Positions 1-12,728 of a stretch of DNA of 64,000 nt are shown here, in pieces. The stretch is from Diphasiastrum complanatum (lineage: Eukaryota; Streptophyta; Lycopodiopsida; Lycopodiales; Lycopodiaceae): positions 9,521,744 through 9,585,743 of the forward strand of contig CM055105.1 of assembly GCA_029204225.1 (NCBI GenBank), written 5' to 3'. A model generated the notes under the pieces. It had not been told where the DNA came from. It searched no databases and saw only the letters and a program-made list of their open reading frames with translations. Each line of letters opens with the position of its first letter. Positions within the stretch are counted from its first letter, which is position 1. The position numbers and the translations under genes are program-made.

Positions 1-528
1 AAGTGAAGATCAGCCAAGGGATCCATCATAGCAGCACCCTCACCATATCCATGATAAGATCTCTTTGGTAGAGATCTCTTGCCAATGCCTTTGAAGAGTG
101 CTCCACCAATATGCCACTATTATCATGGGCTTCCTCCATGCTTGATGATGATCTTTGCCTTGAAAGTTCCACTTGCATGATGGATGCACCATAAATAGAG
201 AAATCTGAGGCTTCCAAGCCTCATAAGGATCATGGAGATCAAGATCATAAGATGTGAAACAATGATGATTATCAAGATTATGCTTTCTAGCTTGACTAGT
301 CCACATACAATGAACTATATCCATGATGGATCTAATCTTGATATCAAAGACTATCTTGATCTTTTTTAGGCTAGTTACTCTCTCAAGGATGTAAGTATCC
401 ACTTTGGATGCTTCACTTAATCTCAAGAGTTTACAATTTGCCTCAAAACATGTGAAAACATGATTTTCAAAAAAGTGAGTACTAAGCTCAATCTTGTTCT
501 TACTAGAACCAAGAGCATACTTTTGACA
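1..528. other. Left-edge sequence, unassigned
   Basis: No recognisable gene. The minus strand is open for 164 codons (positions 40-534), but I see no domain, and the product has no copia or gypsy motif. The sequence runs into copia A1 without a visible LTR. The part to the right of about 529 is shared with the sister copy near 25040, whereas this part is not, so 529 marks an element or deletion edge. Confidence 0.4.
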
Positions 529-1400
529 ATACAATATCTTGCTTTCAAAAGTATTGGAAACACATCTAAGTCAATAATGACAAGAAACATGTCCATACCA
601 TAAGCATCATACAAAACTAGTATAGCTTTTCTTGAACTTTGAGATCCAAAAAATTCAATGAAGCAAGATAGCATTTCAAGCAAAGGAAGAGAAGGATATA
701 TGAATGTGTTGTAGTAGATACAACATGAAAGATGCCCCTCTTTGCCATATAAGGTGAGACATAAAGACTCGGCCATGCATCTTGAAGATCTTCTTGAAAT
801 CATATGAAGAAGAAACTCCTCCTCACACATTGGCCCCATCATAACTTGAATACCTTCAAAAAGGATAACTTGTGATGCTTCTTGAGAAGCCTTGATCTCG
901 GCCACTTCCAAGATTGAATCTTCATGCAATATGACATCTCTATTCATGATCACATTTGAAATAGAGAGTGTAAAGACACTAAAGGCCTCCTTGATGGATG
1001 AGTATCCAATCATGATCCATGAGCTTGGATCATCCTTCCTTCTTGTTTCCAAGGGAATATGTGCAAAGCAAGCACTACCAAGTTCACTAAGGTGATCAAC
1101 CTTAGGCTTCATCTTGAATAAAACTTCATATGGTGCTATTCCTTCAAGAGCTCCAATACTCCTCAAAGCTTTGATCTTCAATGAGAATTTCTTCTCAACA
1201 TATGCTTTGAATAACAAGGAATAATCATACACCATAATACTTGAAGAGAGAAGATATGTGCATCTTGTGTAATCCTCCTCCTTTGAAATATTGGAAATAT
1301 AAGAAACATCAAGAGAGTTTGCACTCTCACTTGGATCCAATTTGTAGATGCCTTCAAATCTTGATCCATATGCAAGGATCTCACCATCCTTCCTAATCAC
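423..1400 (-). pseudogene. Copia A1 integrase remnant with unrelated tail
   Basis: This continues the A1 polyprotein after the 4-bp frameshift. It keeps the GAG-pre-integrase strip (about residues 1-35), a short piece of integrase around FKAYVEKKFSLKIKALRSI, and the C-terminal integrase block from GIAPYEVLFK through RDVILHED. The HHCC zinc finger and all three catalytic acidic residues are missing, removed by two deletions that A2 shares. After about residue 185 the product matches no copia domain I know, and RT and RNase H are absent. The element therefore cannot supply its own integration or reverse transcription. Confidence 0.75.
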
Positions 1401-2605
1401 ACAATTGTCAATATTGAAATTGACATCAAAGCCACTATCAAGAAGTTGACACTTAAGATGTTCTTTGTAAGCTTTGGGACAAAAAGAACATTGTTGAGAA
1501 AGAGATCTTTAGAAGATGCAAGCTTCAAGGGAATAATCCCTACTCCTTCAATATTGCACTCATGCTTACTTGCAAAGTATATGGTCTTCTTGACTCCATC
1601 ATAAGGCATAATAGATGAAAAAAAGTGCTTGGAGCCACACATATGTGAAGATGCTCCACTATCAATATACCATGAGTCATCCTTGTTGAAGGTGGAAGAG
1701 GAGAAGCTTGATGCCATAAGAGAGCCTTCTCCATCACTTGCAATATAGTCTTCTTTCTCATTGGTGATGTTGGCTTGATTGAGTTGATTCTTCTTCTTGA
1801 AGCAATTGGTGGCATAATGGCCTTTCTTGCCACAATAAAAGCACTTGATCATCTTCTTCTTGAGATTTGAATTAGAAGCATGAGAGGTATCCTCCTCCTC
1901 TCCATCTTGGTCTTTAGCTTTGTCATTAGAGAAGTGATGGTGTTGCTTCTTACTCCTCTCTTTGTGCTTGGCAAATAGAACTTTGCCATCATCATGATTG
2001 AGTGATAGCTTGTCCATCCTCAAGAGTTTGTACTCTTGTCTTGATTCTTCAGAAATAAGCACACTTTGAAGGGCCTCCAAACTTGGTAGCTCCTCCTTAA
2101 TAGCATAGGATTGGACGAGGTTGTCATATTCATCTCTCAAGCCATTGAGAATGACTTGGACTAGCTCACTTTGATTGATTGAGTCACCAATACATGCAAG
2201 CTCCCTATGAATATCCTTGACTCTCAAAAGATAATTAGATGCACTCTCATCACTCTTTTGACTACTTTGGAGTATTTGATTTCTAAGAGTGAGGAGCCTA
2301 GAGGTGTTCTTAGCCTCATAGATGGACTTGAGACAATCCCAAGCTTCCTTGGATGTAGAACAATCACCAATCTCCCTCAATATCTCATTAGAGACATTCA
2401 TCTTAATGTAGTGGAGAGCCATCCTGGCTCTCTTCTTGTATTTTTGTACTTCTTGAAGGACTTGAGGCTCCTCCTCAGTCCCAAGTACAATGTCCATCAC
2501 ATCTTGGAGTATCAAGATGGACTCCATCCTCAACTTCCATATTGAATAATTGGAAGTAGACAATCTCTTACTTGACTGCAACAAGTATGAACTCATTGAA
2601 GTCAT
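1397..2605 (-). CDS. gag-pr: Copia A1 gag-protease
   Basis: This ORF of 402 codons encodes the nucleocapsid and protease part of a Ty1/copia polyprotein, which forms cytoplasmic virus-like particles. The N-terminal half (about residues 10-200) is a UBN2-type gag domain with the typical NYSIWKLRME start and the AWDCLKSIYEAK block. A CX2CX4HX4C zinc knuckle (CFYCGKKGHYATNC) lies near residue 255, followed by the aspartic protease active site WYIDSGASSHM near residue 315. The frame breaks after KNILSV because four bases (gcca), present in A2, are missing at about 1448. The last residues are therefore out of frame, and the integrase remnant follows in another frame. The start chosen is the ATG that matches the A2 start. 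The fold assignment is secure; activity is unlikely after the frameshift. Confidence 0.85.
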   Translation of the reverse strand: MTSMSSYLLQSSKRLSTSNYSIWKLRMESILILQDVMDIVLGTEEEPQVLQEVQKYKKRARMALHYIKMNVSNEILREIGDCSTSKEAWDCLKSIYEAKNTSRLLTLRNQILQSSQKSDESASNYLLRVKDIHRELACIGDSINQSELVQVILNGLRDEYDNLVQSYAIKEELPSLEALQSVLISEESRQEYKLLRMDKLSLNHDDGKVLFAKHKERSKKQHHHFSNDKAKDQDGEEEDTSHASNSNLKKKMIKCFYCGKKGHYATNCFKKKNQLNQANITNEKEDYIASDGEGSLMASSFSSSTFNKDDSWYIDSGASSHMCGSKHFFSSIMPYDGVKKTIYFASKHECNIEGVGIIPLKLASSKDLFLNNVLFVPKLTKNILSVNFLIVALMSISILTIV

Positions 2606-3349
2606 GTAAAGTGGAGATAAATAAAAGTGATGAACAAAAAATGTTGTTTCTCTCTCACTATAGGATCCAATAATGGTGTGCTACCATCTCCTATGCAAGA
2701 TCTTGCAACAAACTATGAGATGATTCTCACTAGCTATCTCAATATCTCCAAAACTAGATTTACTTCACATCAAATGATGGAGTATGGGCAAAGTTAGGAT
2801 CAAACACTCTTAGCACGTGTGAAATACACTAAGAAACCAAATTTGACTCAAATACAATGATATTGCATGAAACAAAATGGCTAAGATCTCAAAACAGTGC
2901 CTAGATCACATATAGATGAGATTGGTAAGCATTCAACTGTGATTTTGGATCAAACAAGCAATCTTTTGACCAAACCAAATGTGTCCACCCAGGTCTAGGT
3001 GCCCTATCTAACCCTCTTCAAAAGCTTATAACTTTTGATTGGCTCAACCAAATGGAATGAAACTGATTGCATCAAAAACTAGACAAAAATAGTTTCAAAA
3101 CAAGCTATCTAGCAAGATTTTTGGATCAAACATGAAAGAGACTCCCAAACTGAAATTGGATGTTCCTCACACGTGTCTGAGCACCTGATTCCGTACAGTT
3201 TCAGGTTAGACCCAATCAATGTCCTTTTGATCTCTTTTGATCCAAAATTGAACAAGATAGCTAGGAAAATGGGCCTTGACAATTTCTAGCTCAAGATTGA
3301 TGAATAGTTTTCACTCAAATGGATCAAAATGCATGGTAACCTTAGGTAG

Positions 3350-3361
3350 GCTCTGATACCA
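3350..3361 (-). other. Primer-binding site of copia A1
   Basis: The minus strand reads TGGTATCAGAGC, the complement of the 3' end of plant initiator-Met tRNA, as in Tnt1/Tto1-type copia elements. It directly abuts the CA end of the LTR. Confidence 0.9.
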
Positions 3362-3514
3362 TGTTGAATTTCACACGTGTGGATTGTCCACTACATGTAC
3401 TTGTGATCTCCTAAGGTGTGTAGATGCACCAAGATCAAGACTAGATTGAGATTCAAGCACACCTCAATTTTCTATTAGACCTCACAAGGTTCCACCTCTA
3501 AATCCTATTGGACT
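3362..3514 (-). repeat. Partial 5' LTR of copia A1
   Basis: It begins (plus reading) with TGTTGAATTTCACACGTGTG next to the PBS. It matches the A2 LTR up to 3457, then jumps by about 360 bp relative to A2 between two TTCAAG hexamers, and matches again to about 3514 before similarity ends. Confidence 0.7.
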
Positions 3515-4329
3515 ATATTCTAGAAATCCAATGGGATCACAAACTGACCCTCACACTGTCACAAAGAAATTTGAATAGAACTAATTTGAGTTTCATACAT
3601 ACTATGTCAATTTTTGCTCAACAAATTGAATTCAATCACTCCTATTGGATTCCACCAATTACTCTACCTTTTAAGACTTGGAATGAAATTCAAAATCAAA
3701 AGTTGTGATTTTTCTCACTAAGATATTGTTCTTCAAAGAGCTAATGCCACTTAGAAAGATTTGATCACATAGGAGAAGCAAAATTCTTCACCAATAACAA
3801 CACATAATGAGCTTCTAGATCTTGCCCTCTACAAAGGAAGGAACTCTTAGAAAATTGGATCTCTCTCTACACATTTGTCATAGACACCTTAATGACTCTT
3901 TTCAAGACTTACAATCACTCAAACAAATTGAGTAGGGTTGAACAATGTGACTTGGATCTCAATCTCTTTTCTAGAACTCTCAATTGAAGCCACTCTATGT
4001 CAAATTCTACAAAAGATTTGCATAGATGCTCTATATGCACTAGAAACTCTCAAAGGTTTCACTTGGAGGACAGATCCAAGGATGTTTTCTAGCAAATTGA
4101 TGCTTCTAAACTTGACCTATCACTCTTGAACAAATCTAGAGTGATGGTACAATGGATTTCAATCTCTCACCTCGCATATCACTCCTTAATCTATGATTTT
4201 TAGCAAAATCTCTCTCAACTTCAACATGCACTCAAAAAATCAGAGATAATCAATTACTGCACCTAATTCAAGCTTCAAATTTAATTTCTTGGCTGATCTA
4301 ATCCAAGAAGTAATCAATAGATTAGATTC
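3515..4329. other. Non-coding AT-rich spacer
   Basis: No gene or clear element was recognised. Short ORFs on the plus strand (3938-4129 for example) have no protein-like motif. Part of it may be a diverged LTR, because the copia B LTR begins somewhere near its right end. Confidence 0.4.
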
Positions 4330-4891
4330 ACTATAGAAAATGCTTGATTTTGCACCAAAAATCACTCAAATTGGGTATGTGAGTCAAATTCTACAAATTT
4401 TTGAAGTTTCTCAGTCATCAAATTCGAATGTAGGGTACATTGAATTTAGTCCTAAAAATAGTAGGGTTTTTTTATATTGGAAGGAAACCAAGTGGCAATT
4501 TAGGTTTTGGACTTGTTATAAAAGGATGTAACTCATGAGAAGAGACAATTCTCTCTCTCTTATCTCGTTCATGCTTATACATGGTTCTCTTGGATTCTAC
4601 TATCCATTGGTGCAGTATACTTGTGATATCTTGCAATCTTGTGTGTAGAATGTTCATTTATTGCTATTTTTAAATCCACATGTGTGACATATAGTAGCTT
4701 ACTATTATTTTATGGAAAACAACTTTATTTTATGTTTTGGTTCATGTTTGATTAAGATCTATTAGAGTTTTCATCTCATTCATAGTGTAGATGCTGATTT
4801 TTCTACATTGGCAAGATTGGTGAACTGCTTGTTTTTGTAACCAAAGATCATTTTGTGGGTTTGGATCTTAATAAATCTGAAAACTTTCACA
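4330..4891 (+). repeat. 5' LTR of copia B (left boundary approximate)
   Basis: The right part aligns by eye with the copia F LTRs: the same promoter segment with TATAAAAGG at 4517-4525, the same ATGCTTATACATGGTT block, and a CACATGTGTG near-palindrome at 4677-4686. It ends CTTTCACA immediately before the PBS. The left end could not be fixed because the first part of the LTR is diverged. Confidence 0.7.
4517..4525 (+). promoter_or_regulatory. LTR TATA box of copia B
   Basis: TATAAAAGG sits about 370 bp before the LTR end. The identical box occurs at the same place in both copia F LTRs, so it is probably the Pol II promoter that starts the genomic RNA. Confidence 0.7.
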
Positions 4892-4903
4892 TGGTATCAG
4901 AGC
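4892..4903 (+). other. Primer-binding site of copia B
   Basis: TGGTATCAGAGC, the complement of the initiator-Met tRNA 3' end, directly follows the LTR terminal CACA. Confidence 0.9.
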
Positions 4904-5497
4904 TTGTGTTTCAGGTTATGAAGAAGGCAATCACATCTATCAATGATTTGGAGAAGATATCAATGCTAGAGCATGCTAGATTGGATTCTACACCAAAATC
5001 GAGTTTCTTGCATATGTAGATTGAAACTTTTGTAGATCAAAACCCTATATAGAGTTATAATCTTGATCAATTATGAATTCTCACATTTCATGTTGGATTT
5101 AGCCAATTATTTGGATCATTGAAAAAGCCTAAGTGGTTGCTAAATAGATTGCATGTTAAGTTTTTGACATTTGCATCTAGATTTTGAAATAATCAATTTT
5201 TTGTGATTTTTTCAAACCCTAATTTTGATTGGATCTCTAGATAGTGAGTTTGCTGAACTTCATTTGAGTGTGTTTCAATCTTAGGAAGTGGCAAAAGTCA
5301 TTAGATTGAGGATAGATCATAGGTTGATCAAGATTTCACTATTCTATGTGTTGATTTGCTTCGTATAAGTGCTAGAAGAGAATTGACTTAGAGAAGTTTC
5401 ATATCTTTGTGATTTCCTTTTGAAAACATTTTTTGTTGTTCGAAGGAGTTCTTTGTGCATTGAAACATGTTGAAAGAGAGGATCAGGTCATTGCTAC

Positions 5498-6316
5498 ATG
5501 GCTACATCAAGTGGAGTCATGTTGGAAGCCAATGATAGGCTTACCTCAAGTAGCTATTCATTGTGGAAAGTGAGGATGGAATTACTTCTTGAGATGAATG
5601 ATGTTTTAGATATTGTTGTAGGTTTTGAGGAGAGACCAAAAATACAACAAGATCAAGTGAGGTATGACAAGAGGGCCAAGAAGGCTCTACACATGATAAA
5701 GATGAATGTTACCAATGAGCTTCTCAAGGAAGTTGGTAAGAGTACTTCATCAAATGATGCTTGGGATTCATTGAAGAAGCTTTATGAATCCAAGTCTACT
5801 TCTAGAGTGTTGACTCTAAAAAGGCAAATATTTTCTGTTTGCAAAAGAATGAAAAAAGTTCAATATAGGCTTCAATCAAGAGGTGGATTTTCATCAACAT
5901 CTCAAGTTGGAGAGGAGGCTATGTTCATAAAGGGCAAAAGCAAAAGCAAGTGGTCTAAAGGGCAAGATCAAGTGGATGATTATTCAAATGGCAAAAATAA
6001 GAATAGATCAAAGCTCAAGTGCTTCTATTGTGGCATCAAAGGACACTTTGAAGGTGAGCGCTACAAGAAGAAGAGAGATCAAGGAGACAAGCAAGGTAAT
6101 CTTACTCTTGATGAGGATGGTTTGGATGTTCAAGATGCAAATGATTATGCTTTTGTGGTGTCTTCATGTATGCTTGCTAATTGTGGAGATCTAGATCCAT
6201 GGTGGATTGATAGTGGAGCAAGCTCACACATGACTTTTCACAAAGAGTATTTCACTTCTTTGTTGGGATATGGAGATGACAAGAGGGTGATCTACATGAT
6301 CAATGATAACGGTGCA
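5498..6316 (+). pseudogene. gag-pr: Copia B gag-protease, truncated
   Basis: The N-terminus is close to that of copia F (shared SLWKVRME and RYDKRAKKALHMIKMNVTNE blocks). Relative to F, about 70 codons in the second half of gag are deleted, and the frame is restored by a compensating shift, so the ORF stays open. The zinc knuckle reads CFYCGIKGHFEGER, so the last cysteine of CX2CX4HX4C has become arginine and the knuckle should not bind zinc. The protease motif WWIDSGASSHM is intact. Homology stops at about 6316, where repeats begin; the nominal ORF runs to 6373 only through that repeat DNA. No integrase or RT follows. Confidence 0.85.
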
Positions 6317-6540
<224 letters not shown>

Positions 6541-6679
6541 GCATAGTTTAGAGATTGCGATAAATGTATCTCCTGCCATGAAGCTAGGTTGCTTAGGTTC
6601 TTCATGCTATGGTTTTGAATTATGAAAGCTTCTGAGGGAGGAACTATTGAGATTTACATTCTGAAAACATTAATTCATA

Positions 6680-8414
<1,735 letters not shown>

Positions 8415-8635
8415 GGGCTCTAGTACGTACATATATCACTTTATTGGCTTCGCAAACCTCTGTGGAGTGTAATTGTCGCATACTAACCTTACTTGCTAGT
8501 GGTGGCAAAAAAATGCCTTACCATGATAAGAGACCCCACTTAACAGAAAAAGTTTTTTTAAAAAAATGGTGGAAAAGTGTTGAATCTTTCAATTGAGATG
8601 CATCTACGGTCTAAAACAGGCATCACGAGTCTGGT

Positions 8636-9646
8636 AAAAAGCTTGATGGTCTTCTGAAGTCTCTAGACTTCAATCCTACTCAACCAGACTATAAGAGTAG
8701 AAAAGGATTTTGTGATACTGACCATTTTTGTGGATGATTCGTTGATGATAGGAAATTTCTTGATGTTGATCAAAGACATGAAAAGTCAGATTTCTGAAAA
8801 CTACGAAATCACAGATCTTGGAGAAGCAACAAAATGCCTAGGGCTAGAGATCAGAAGAGATTGAACAAATGGTGAAATACACTTGAGTTAGTCAGAATAC
8901 GCCAGAAAAGTGCTGAAGCAATACCACATGATGGACTGTGAAGAGAAAGCCACACCAATGATAGTTGGAGCCAAGCTTAGAAATAGGATTGTCCAAAAAC
9001 AAAAGAGAAAGAACAGAAGATGGTAGGTATACCCAACCAGAATTTAATCGGTAGTCTGAAGTACTTAACAATTTGTACCAGACCCAATCTGGCCTTCTCT
9101 GTTTACGCATTGAGCCAATTCTGTTCCAATCCTGGTCTAGCACATTGGAAAATGGCCAAACGAATCCTACAGTATCTGAAGGGTACCCAGAATGTTGGAT
9201 TAACCTACAGAGCTAGAAACAAAGAGAAAGGATTCGAGCTGCATCACTACAGTGATGCGAGCTGGGTGAGCTGCAAAGATGACAACAAGTCCATTACTGG
9301 AGGATGTACGATAGCGTGCGGAGCTGCAATCAGCTGGATATGCAAAAAGCAAACCTTGGTAACCCAATCCTCTTGCAAAGCTGAGTATGTCACAGCCTCG
9401 AAAGTGGCGAATGAGGTAGTGTGGCTGCAAATGATGTTGGAGGCAATCAGGATACCACAAAAGGGGCCAAATACGATGATGATGCATCATATTCGAGATT
9501 TGATCTCAAAAGGTCCAGTTCGTAAAATTAGAAAATATGATTGTAGATCTCCTCACAAAACCGCTCGACAAGCCACTCTTTACCAAGCAAAGAGAGGCAG
9601 TTGGATTAAACGAACAAAACTACAAGGTTCAAGAGGGAGTGTCAGA
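8636..9646 (+). pseudogene. Copia D RT-RNase H 3' portion
   Basis: This holds the C-terminal half of a copia reverse transcriptase and its RNase H. FVDD (8727-8738) stands for the YVDD catalytic box, followed by ITDLGEATKCLGLEI. The conserved SLKYLTICTRPNLAFSV block and RNase H motifs YSDASW and SSCKAEY follow in the 9020-9490 frame. The terminal DLLTKPLDKPLF motif appears only after a frameshift at about 9510. At least one more frameshift lies near 9015. Everything upstream (gag, PR, IN and the RT N-terminus) is missing. The family differs from A, B, C and F. Confidence 0.85.
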
Positions 9647-10328
9647 AATGGTGAACTTCGACAACTTTGTTGCAGCACGAACAAGACACGAAGGTCAAAC
9701 AATTCGCGACAGTCAACATGACTTTGACTCGAAGCATGAACGAGAACAATTCATGATAGTCAACATGTCTTTGACTCGAAGCACAAACAATTCATGAATC
9801 AATCGCGAATCGCAAACGCACCTCCAGGACTGCAAAGTTGAAAAAGGGACGCGAAACAAAAACTACAAAAAGAAACGAAAAGAACAAAAGCAAACGGGAG
9901 ATTACGTATCAGACGAAGAAATATCCTTCGTGCTAACAGCTGGCAGCTCAATGGGCTTCACGCCCAACTGAAACAAGTAGCAACAACAATGGAGACTAAC
10001 TAACTAGTTGATTAGCGTTAACTAGTCATGTGATTCGTTGTTTTAGATATCTTGTAAACTCCACATAGTGGAGGTATAAACGATCCTCTCTAGATCATAA
10101 TGTAAGAAGCGAATACAGATATATGTAAGAGATAGAGAGAGACATAGCGATTAGAGTAAGAAAGAAAAGACACCATAGCTGTGCATGAAAGTCTGCCAAT
10201 GAGCAAAACACAGCGAAAGAGTAGAATGTCATTCCGCCAACGAGCGAGACACTGACGAATTCACTCTAAACTAAAACTGATAATTCAGTCACTCTATTTT
10301 TGTGCATCTCGTCTTATGCCGTGTGTCA
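9640..10328 (+). repeat. 3' LTR of copia D (right end approximate)
   Basis: A purine-rich stretch, AAGAGGGAG, ends at 9639 and TGTCAGAAATGG begins the LTR, as is usual for copia. A TATAAA box lies at 10075-10080. The right end is set at a TGTGTCA that ends in CA at 10328; no second LTR is available to confirm it. Confidence 0.55.
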
Positions 10329-10489
10329 TGGTTGCTAGGATAGAATATGTTCTGTGATGCGTAGTCGAGTGTCTGGGTTCTTGTAAAGGCTTCTGCACAA
10401 AAGAAAATTAAAAGACAGAAAATTGTTCGCGATAAAGAAGAAGAAGTGTGGATGAACACGAATCAGTCCCATGCATGCGCTCTCGTGAC
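10329..10489. other. Junction DNA between copia D LTR and gypsy G1
   Basis: About 160 bp without recognised content. G1 extra-ORF similarity begins at about 10490. Confidence 0.4.
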
Positions 10490-11550
10490 AGATGGTAATG
10501 GAAGGGATAGTGGATATTGGAACAGAAATGGAAGTGGTTTCAACAGAGAAAACGAGAATGGAAATAGAAACAGTTGTGGATGGAACAGAAAGAGGGGTAG
10601 TGACAATAGAGACAGGAGGGGGAGGTTGCATGGAAGAAGAAGTGGATGTTGTTGATGGAGTGGTTAGTGTAGTGGTGGTGGTGCGTCGTCGGGTAGTAGG
10701 TGGAGATGGAGATGAAGAAGAGACAGCGCCACACATTCATTTGTTGGCCGTTGTGTAAGTAACTGCAGGTTGGGAGGAGGTGGATGTTACAGATGGCAGA
10801 TAGACGTTAGTGTGCGGCATGATGGAAGACAAAAGGGTTGAGCGGTGGAAACTACGCACTTTTGCCTCAAGAAGTGCACAGGCAAAATTACACAATGGGG
10901 GGCCTATTGCGATACGCTCACGGTTGTTGGGGTTTGATGGAAATGGTTAGTTCATGAATGAGGAAGGTATTCCAGTCGTATGGCACAACTGAGGGGCCAG
11001 GGAATGCCAAAAAGTATTCCATTATCTGACTCAATAGCTTGGACTGGATTCTGTCCTTGCGAAATATTGAAATAACCAGAAAGTTGTTCAACAGATGCAC
11101 AATTGTCTGAATGACGAGTTCCGTGATAGCATCTATTAGGTAATCGTTGTTAGTCTGGATTGGAATTTTTGGTGTAGTTTGGGTGACGAAAGGTTTGATC
11201 AGACTTTTTGCCTGACGATGGGAGATGGGCTGATGGTCACCGGACATAATGACAACGGTTACCATCGAGTTTGCATTTATCCTGAACTTGTACATGGTAC
11301 CTTGGTATAGGAAGTGGAAGTGTGACTTCGACGCGTCCCAGGTGGCGTAAGCGTGAAGAGCAAGGCCCATGTTAATCTTAGAATGGAAAAGCGCCAGGAA
11401 AAAACCCATTGCCTCAAGAAGTGGGCTAGCTGTCTGAAGCCATGGTTGAATTAGAGTGTTAGAGGGTAAGGGCTAGATCTGTGTGGCCAAAGGTATTTCA
11501 CGTTGGATCACTTGCTTGGTGTCAAAATCTTCAAAGGATGAGGAGGCCAT
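10490..11550 (-). pseudogene. Gypsy G1 extra ORF downstream of pol, truncated
   Basis: Homologous to the large third ORF of G3. The start ATG at 11550 sits in the same context as the G3 start. The N-terminal domain is shared (LALFHxxINMGLxLHAYATWD, NNFLVISIFRKDRIQSK), followed by a Thr/Pro-rich tract with RRRTTTTTLTTPSTT. Breaks: a TAG where G3 has Trp, near 11475; a one-base insertion near 10918 that shifts the frame at IKPQQP; and loss of everything after about 10490. The function is unknown. The position after pol resembles the env-like or additional ORF of OTA-clade gypsy elements, but I see no membrane segment or signal peptide. Confidence 0.7.
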
Positions 11551-11801
11551 GTTAGCAGTGATAGTTAAAGGGCAAAAAAGTAGGAAAAATGGTGGAAAAG
11601 GTAAAGAGATGTGGAAACGACAAAAAACTGTGAATAATGAGTATCGGATGACAAGAACTATAATTCAGAGTGCAGATCTGTGTTCAATATGAGCAGATGA
11701 TAGCTTGTAGGTAATTTGGTTGCAAACAGAGAACTTGGAAACTTCAGTGAAAATTTGAGCAGAGTTTCACCAACAAAGGTGACAAATGACTCGAATTCAG
11801 C

Positions 11802-11811
11802 CCTTATATAG
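11802..11811 (-). promoter_or_regulatory. TATA box upstream of G1 extra ORF
   Basis: The minus strand reads CTATATAAGG, about 250 bp before the extra-ORF ATG. The same box with matching flanks precedes the G3 copy. Confidence 0.5.
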
Positions 11812-11899
11812 CGGAAACTAGAGTGCGTATTAGGTGAAATCCACTTTCCCTTGTTCACTTCCACCCAAAATTTGGCAAGGACCTTCTTCACAAAATTCT

Positions 11900-12728
11900 A
11901 AGACCTCAAAGAACTTTACGAGAGTTCATAAGGTGATTTGATTGCCTTGAAAAGGTTTTGCGAGGGTTCAGAGTGTCTACTAGGGTTCAACTCTCGCAGG
12001 AGGTGATCTCTTGCACAACATGTTCCTATGATTGGATTTTCAAGATCAGACCATGTAGGCAGGCTAATTTCATTGCTTTGATTTCATTTATGCACCTTGT
12101 GAAGTTGGTAGGATGATCTTGATGCTCTGTGAAAGTTCTGAAGATTCAGCTTCTAGAAACCCTTGCATACACTAAAAAATAATGATTCCTCCATCAAGAA
12201 CTCTCGTAGAGATTTTTATGGATGCATATGGGTTAGATCTAGTGACTGTCCAAGTTTCAAGAGCTATCTCCTAGGGGATCTCCAAAAATCATGAAAAAAG
12301 TACTCTTTTAGAGTGGTTTTTGACGAGATCTTGAAATTCTCTGATTTTTAACTTTTGCAAACTAGAAATCAGCTTCATCCATGCTTGATCTGATTGTTGG
12401 TAGTTCTTTGGAAGTTTTGATGGACATCTGGTAATAGATCCATCAGTTTTGGGTGAATTTTGCCCTTGATTTGCCATAGTTATTGAGATCAAGGTCTCTA
12501 ATCTGCAAATTTAGAGGACTTAATGACCTGCTTCTTTCTTGATCCCATCTCGATCTGGATCCCTCTTGGATTCTAGTGGATTTCCTCGGTTCTGCCATAT
12601 CTGGCCGAATCTTGATGGATCTAGCTTGATTTGGCTTGATCTTCCTAGATCTAGTGGTGATGGCCTAGCAGAATAGCTTTTCATAAACGTGCCACCACCA
12701 ATATGGATCTATCTCACTGTGGTGGCCA
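11900..12728. other. G1 pol to extra-ORF intergenic region
   Basis: About 0.8 kb without a convincing ORF. It contains TTGCGAGGGTTC and CTCTCGCAGG motifs near 11960-12000, which recur in the 5' leaders of G2 and G3. G3 lacks most of this interval through a deletion. Confidence 0.5.

Larger units (their letters stand above)
529..3514 (-). mobile_element. Copia element A1, internally deleted, with 5' LTR remnant
   Basis: Read on the minus strand it has a partial 5' LTR (3514-3362), an initiator-Met type PBS, about 740 bp of leader, gag-protease (2605-1397), integrase remnants, then about 350 bp of unrecognised sequence. There is no reverse transcriptase, RNase H or 3' LTR. It is very similar along its length to A2 at 25040-28530, and both share the same internal deletions. 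These deletions therefore predate the two insertions, which is the signature of a non-autonomous subfamily. The left boundary is the point where similarity to A2 stops. Confidence 0.75.

Noticed and set aside
40-534. A 164-codon minus-strand ORF at the left edge
   Set aside because: No domain, no homologue in the sister copy A2, and length not exceptional for AT-rich DNA; kept only as unassigned sequence.
10446-10758. Plus-strand ORFs rich in Asn/Gly/Val
   Set aside because: Antisense shadows of the G1 extra ORF Thr/Pro tract.
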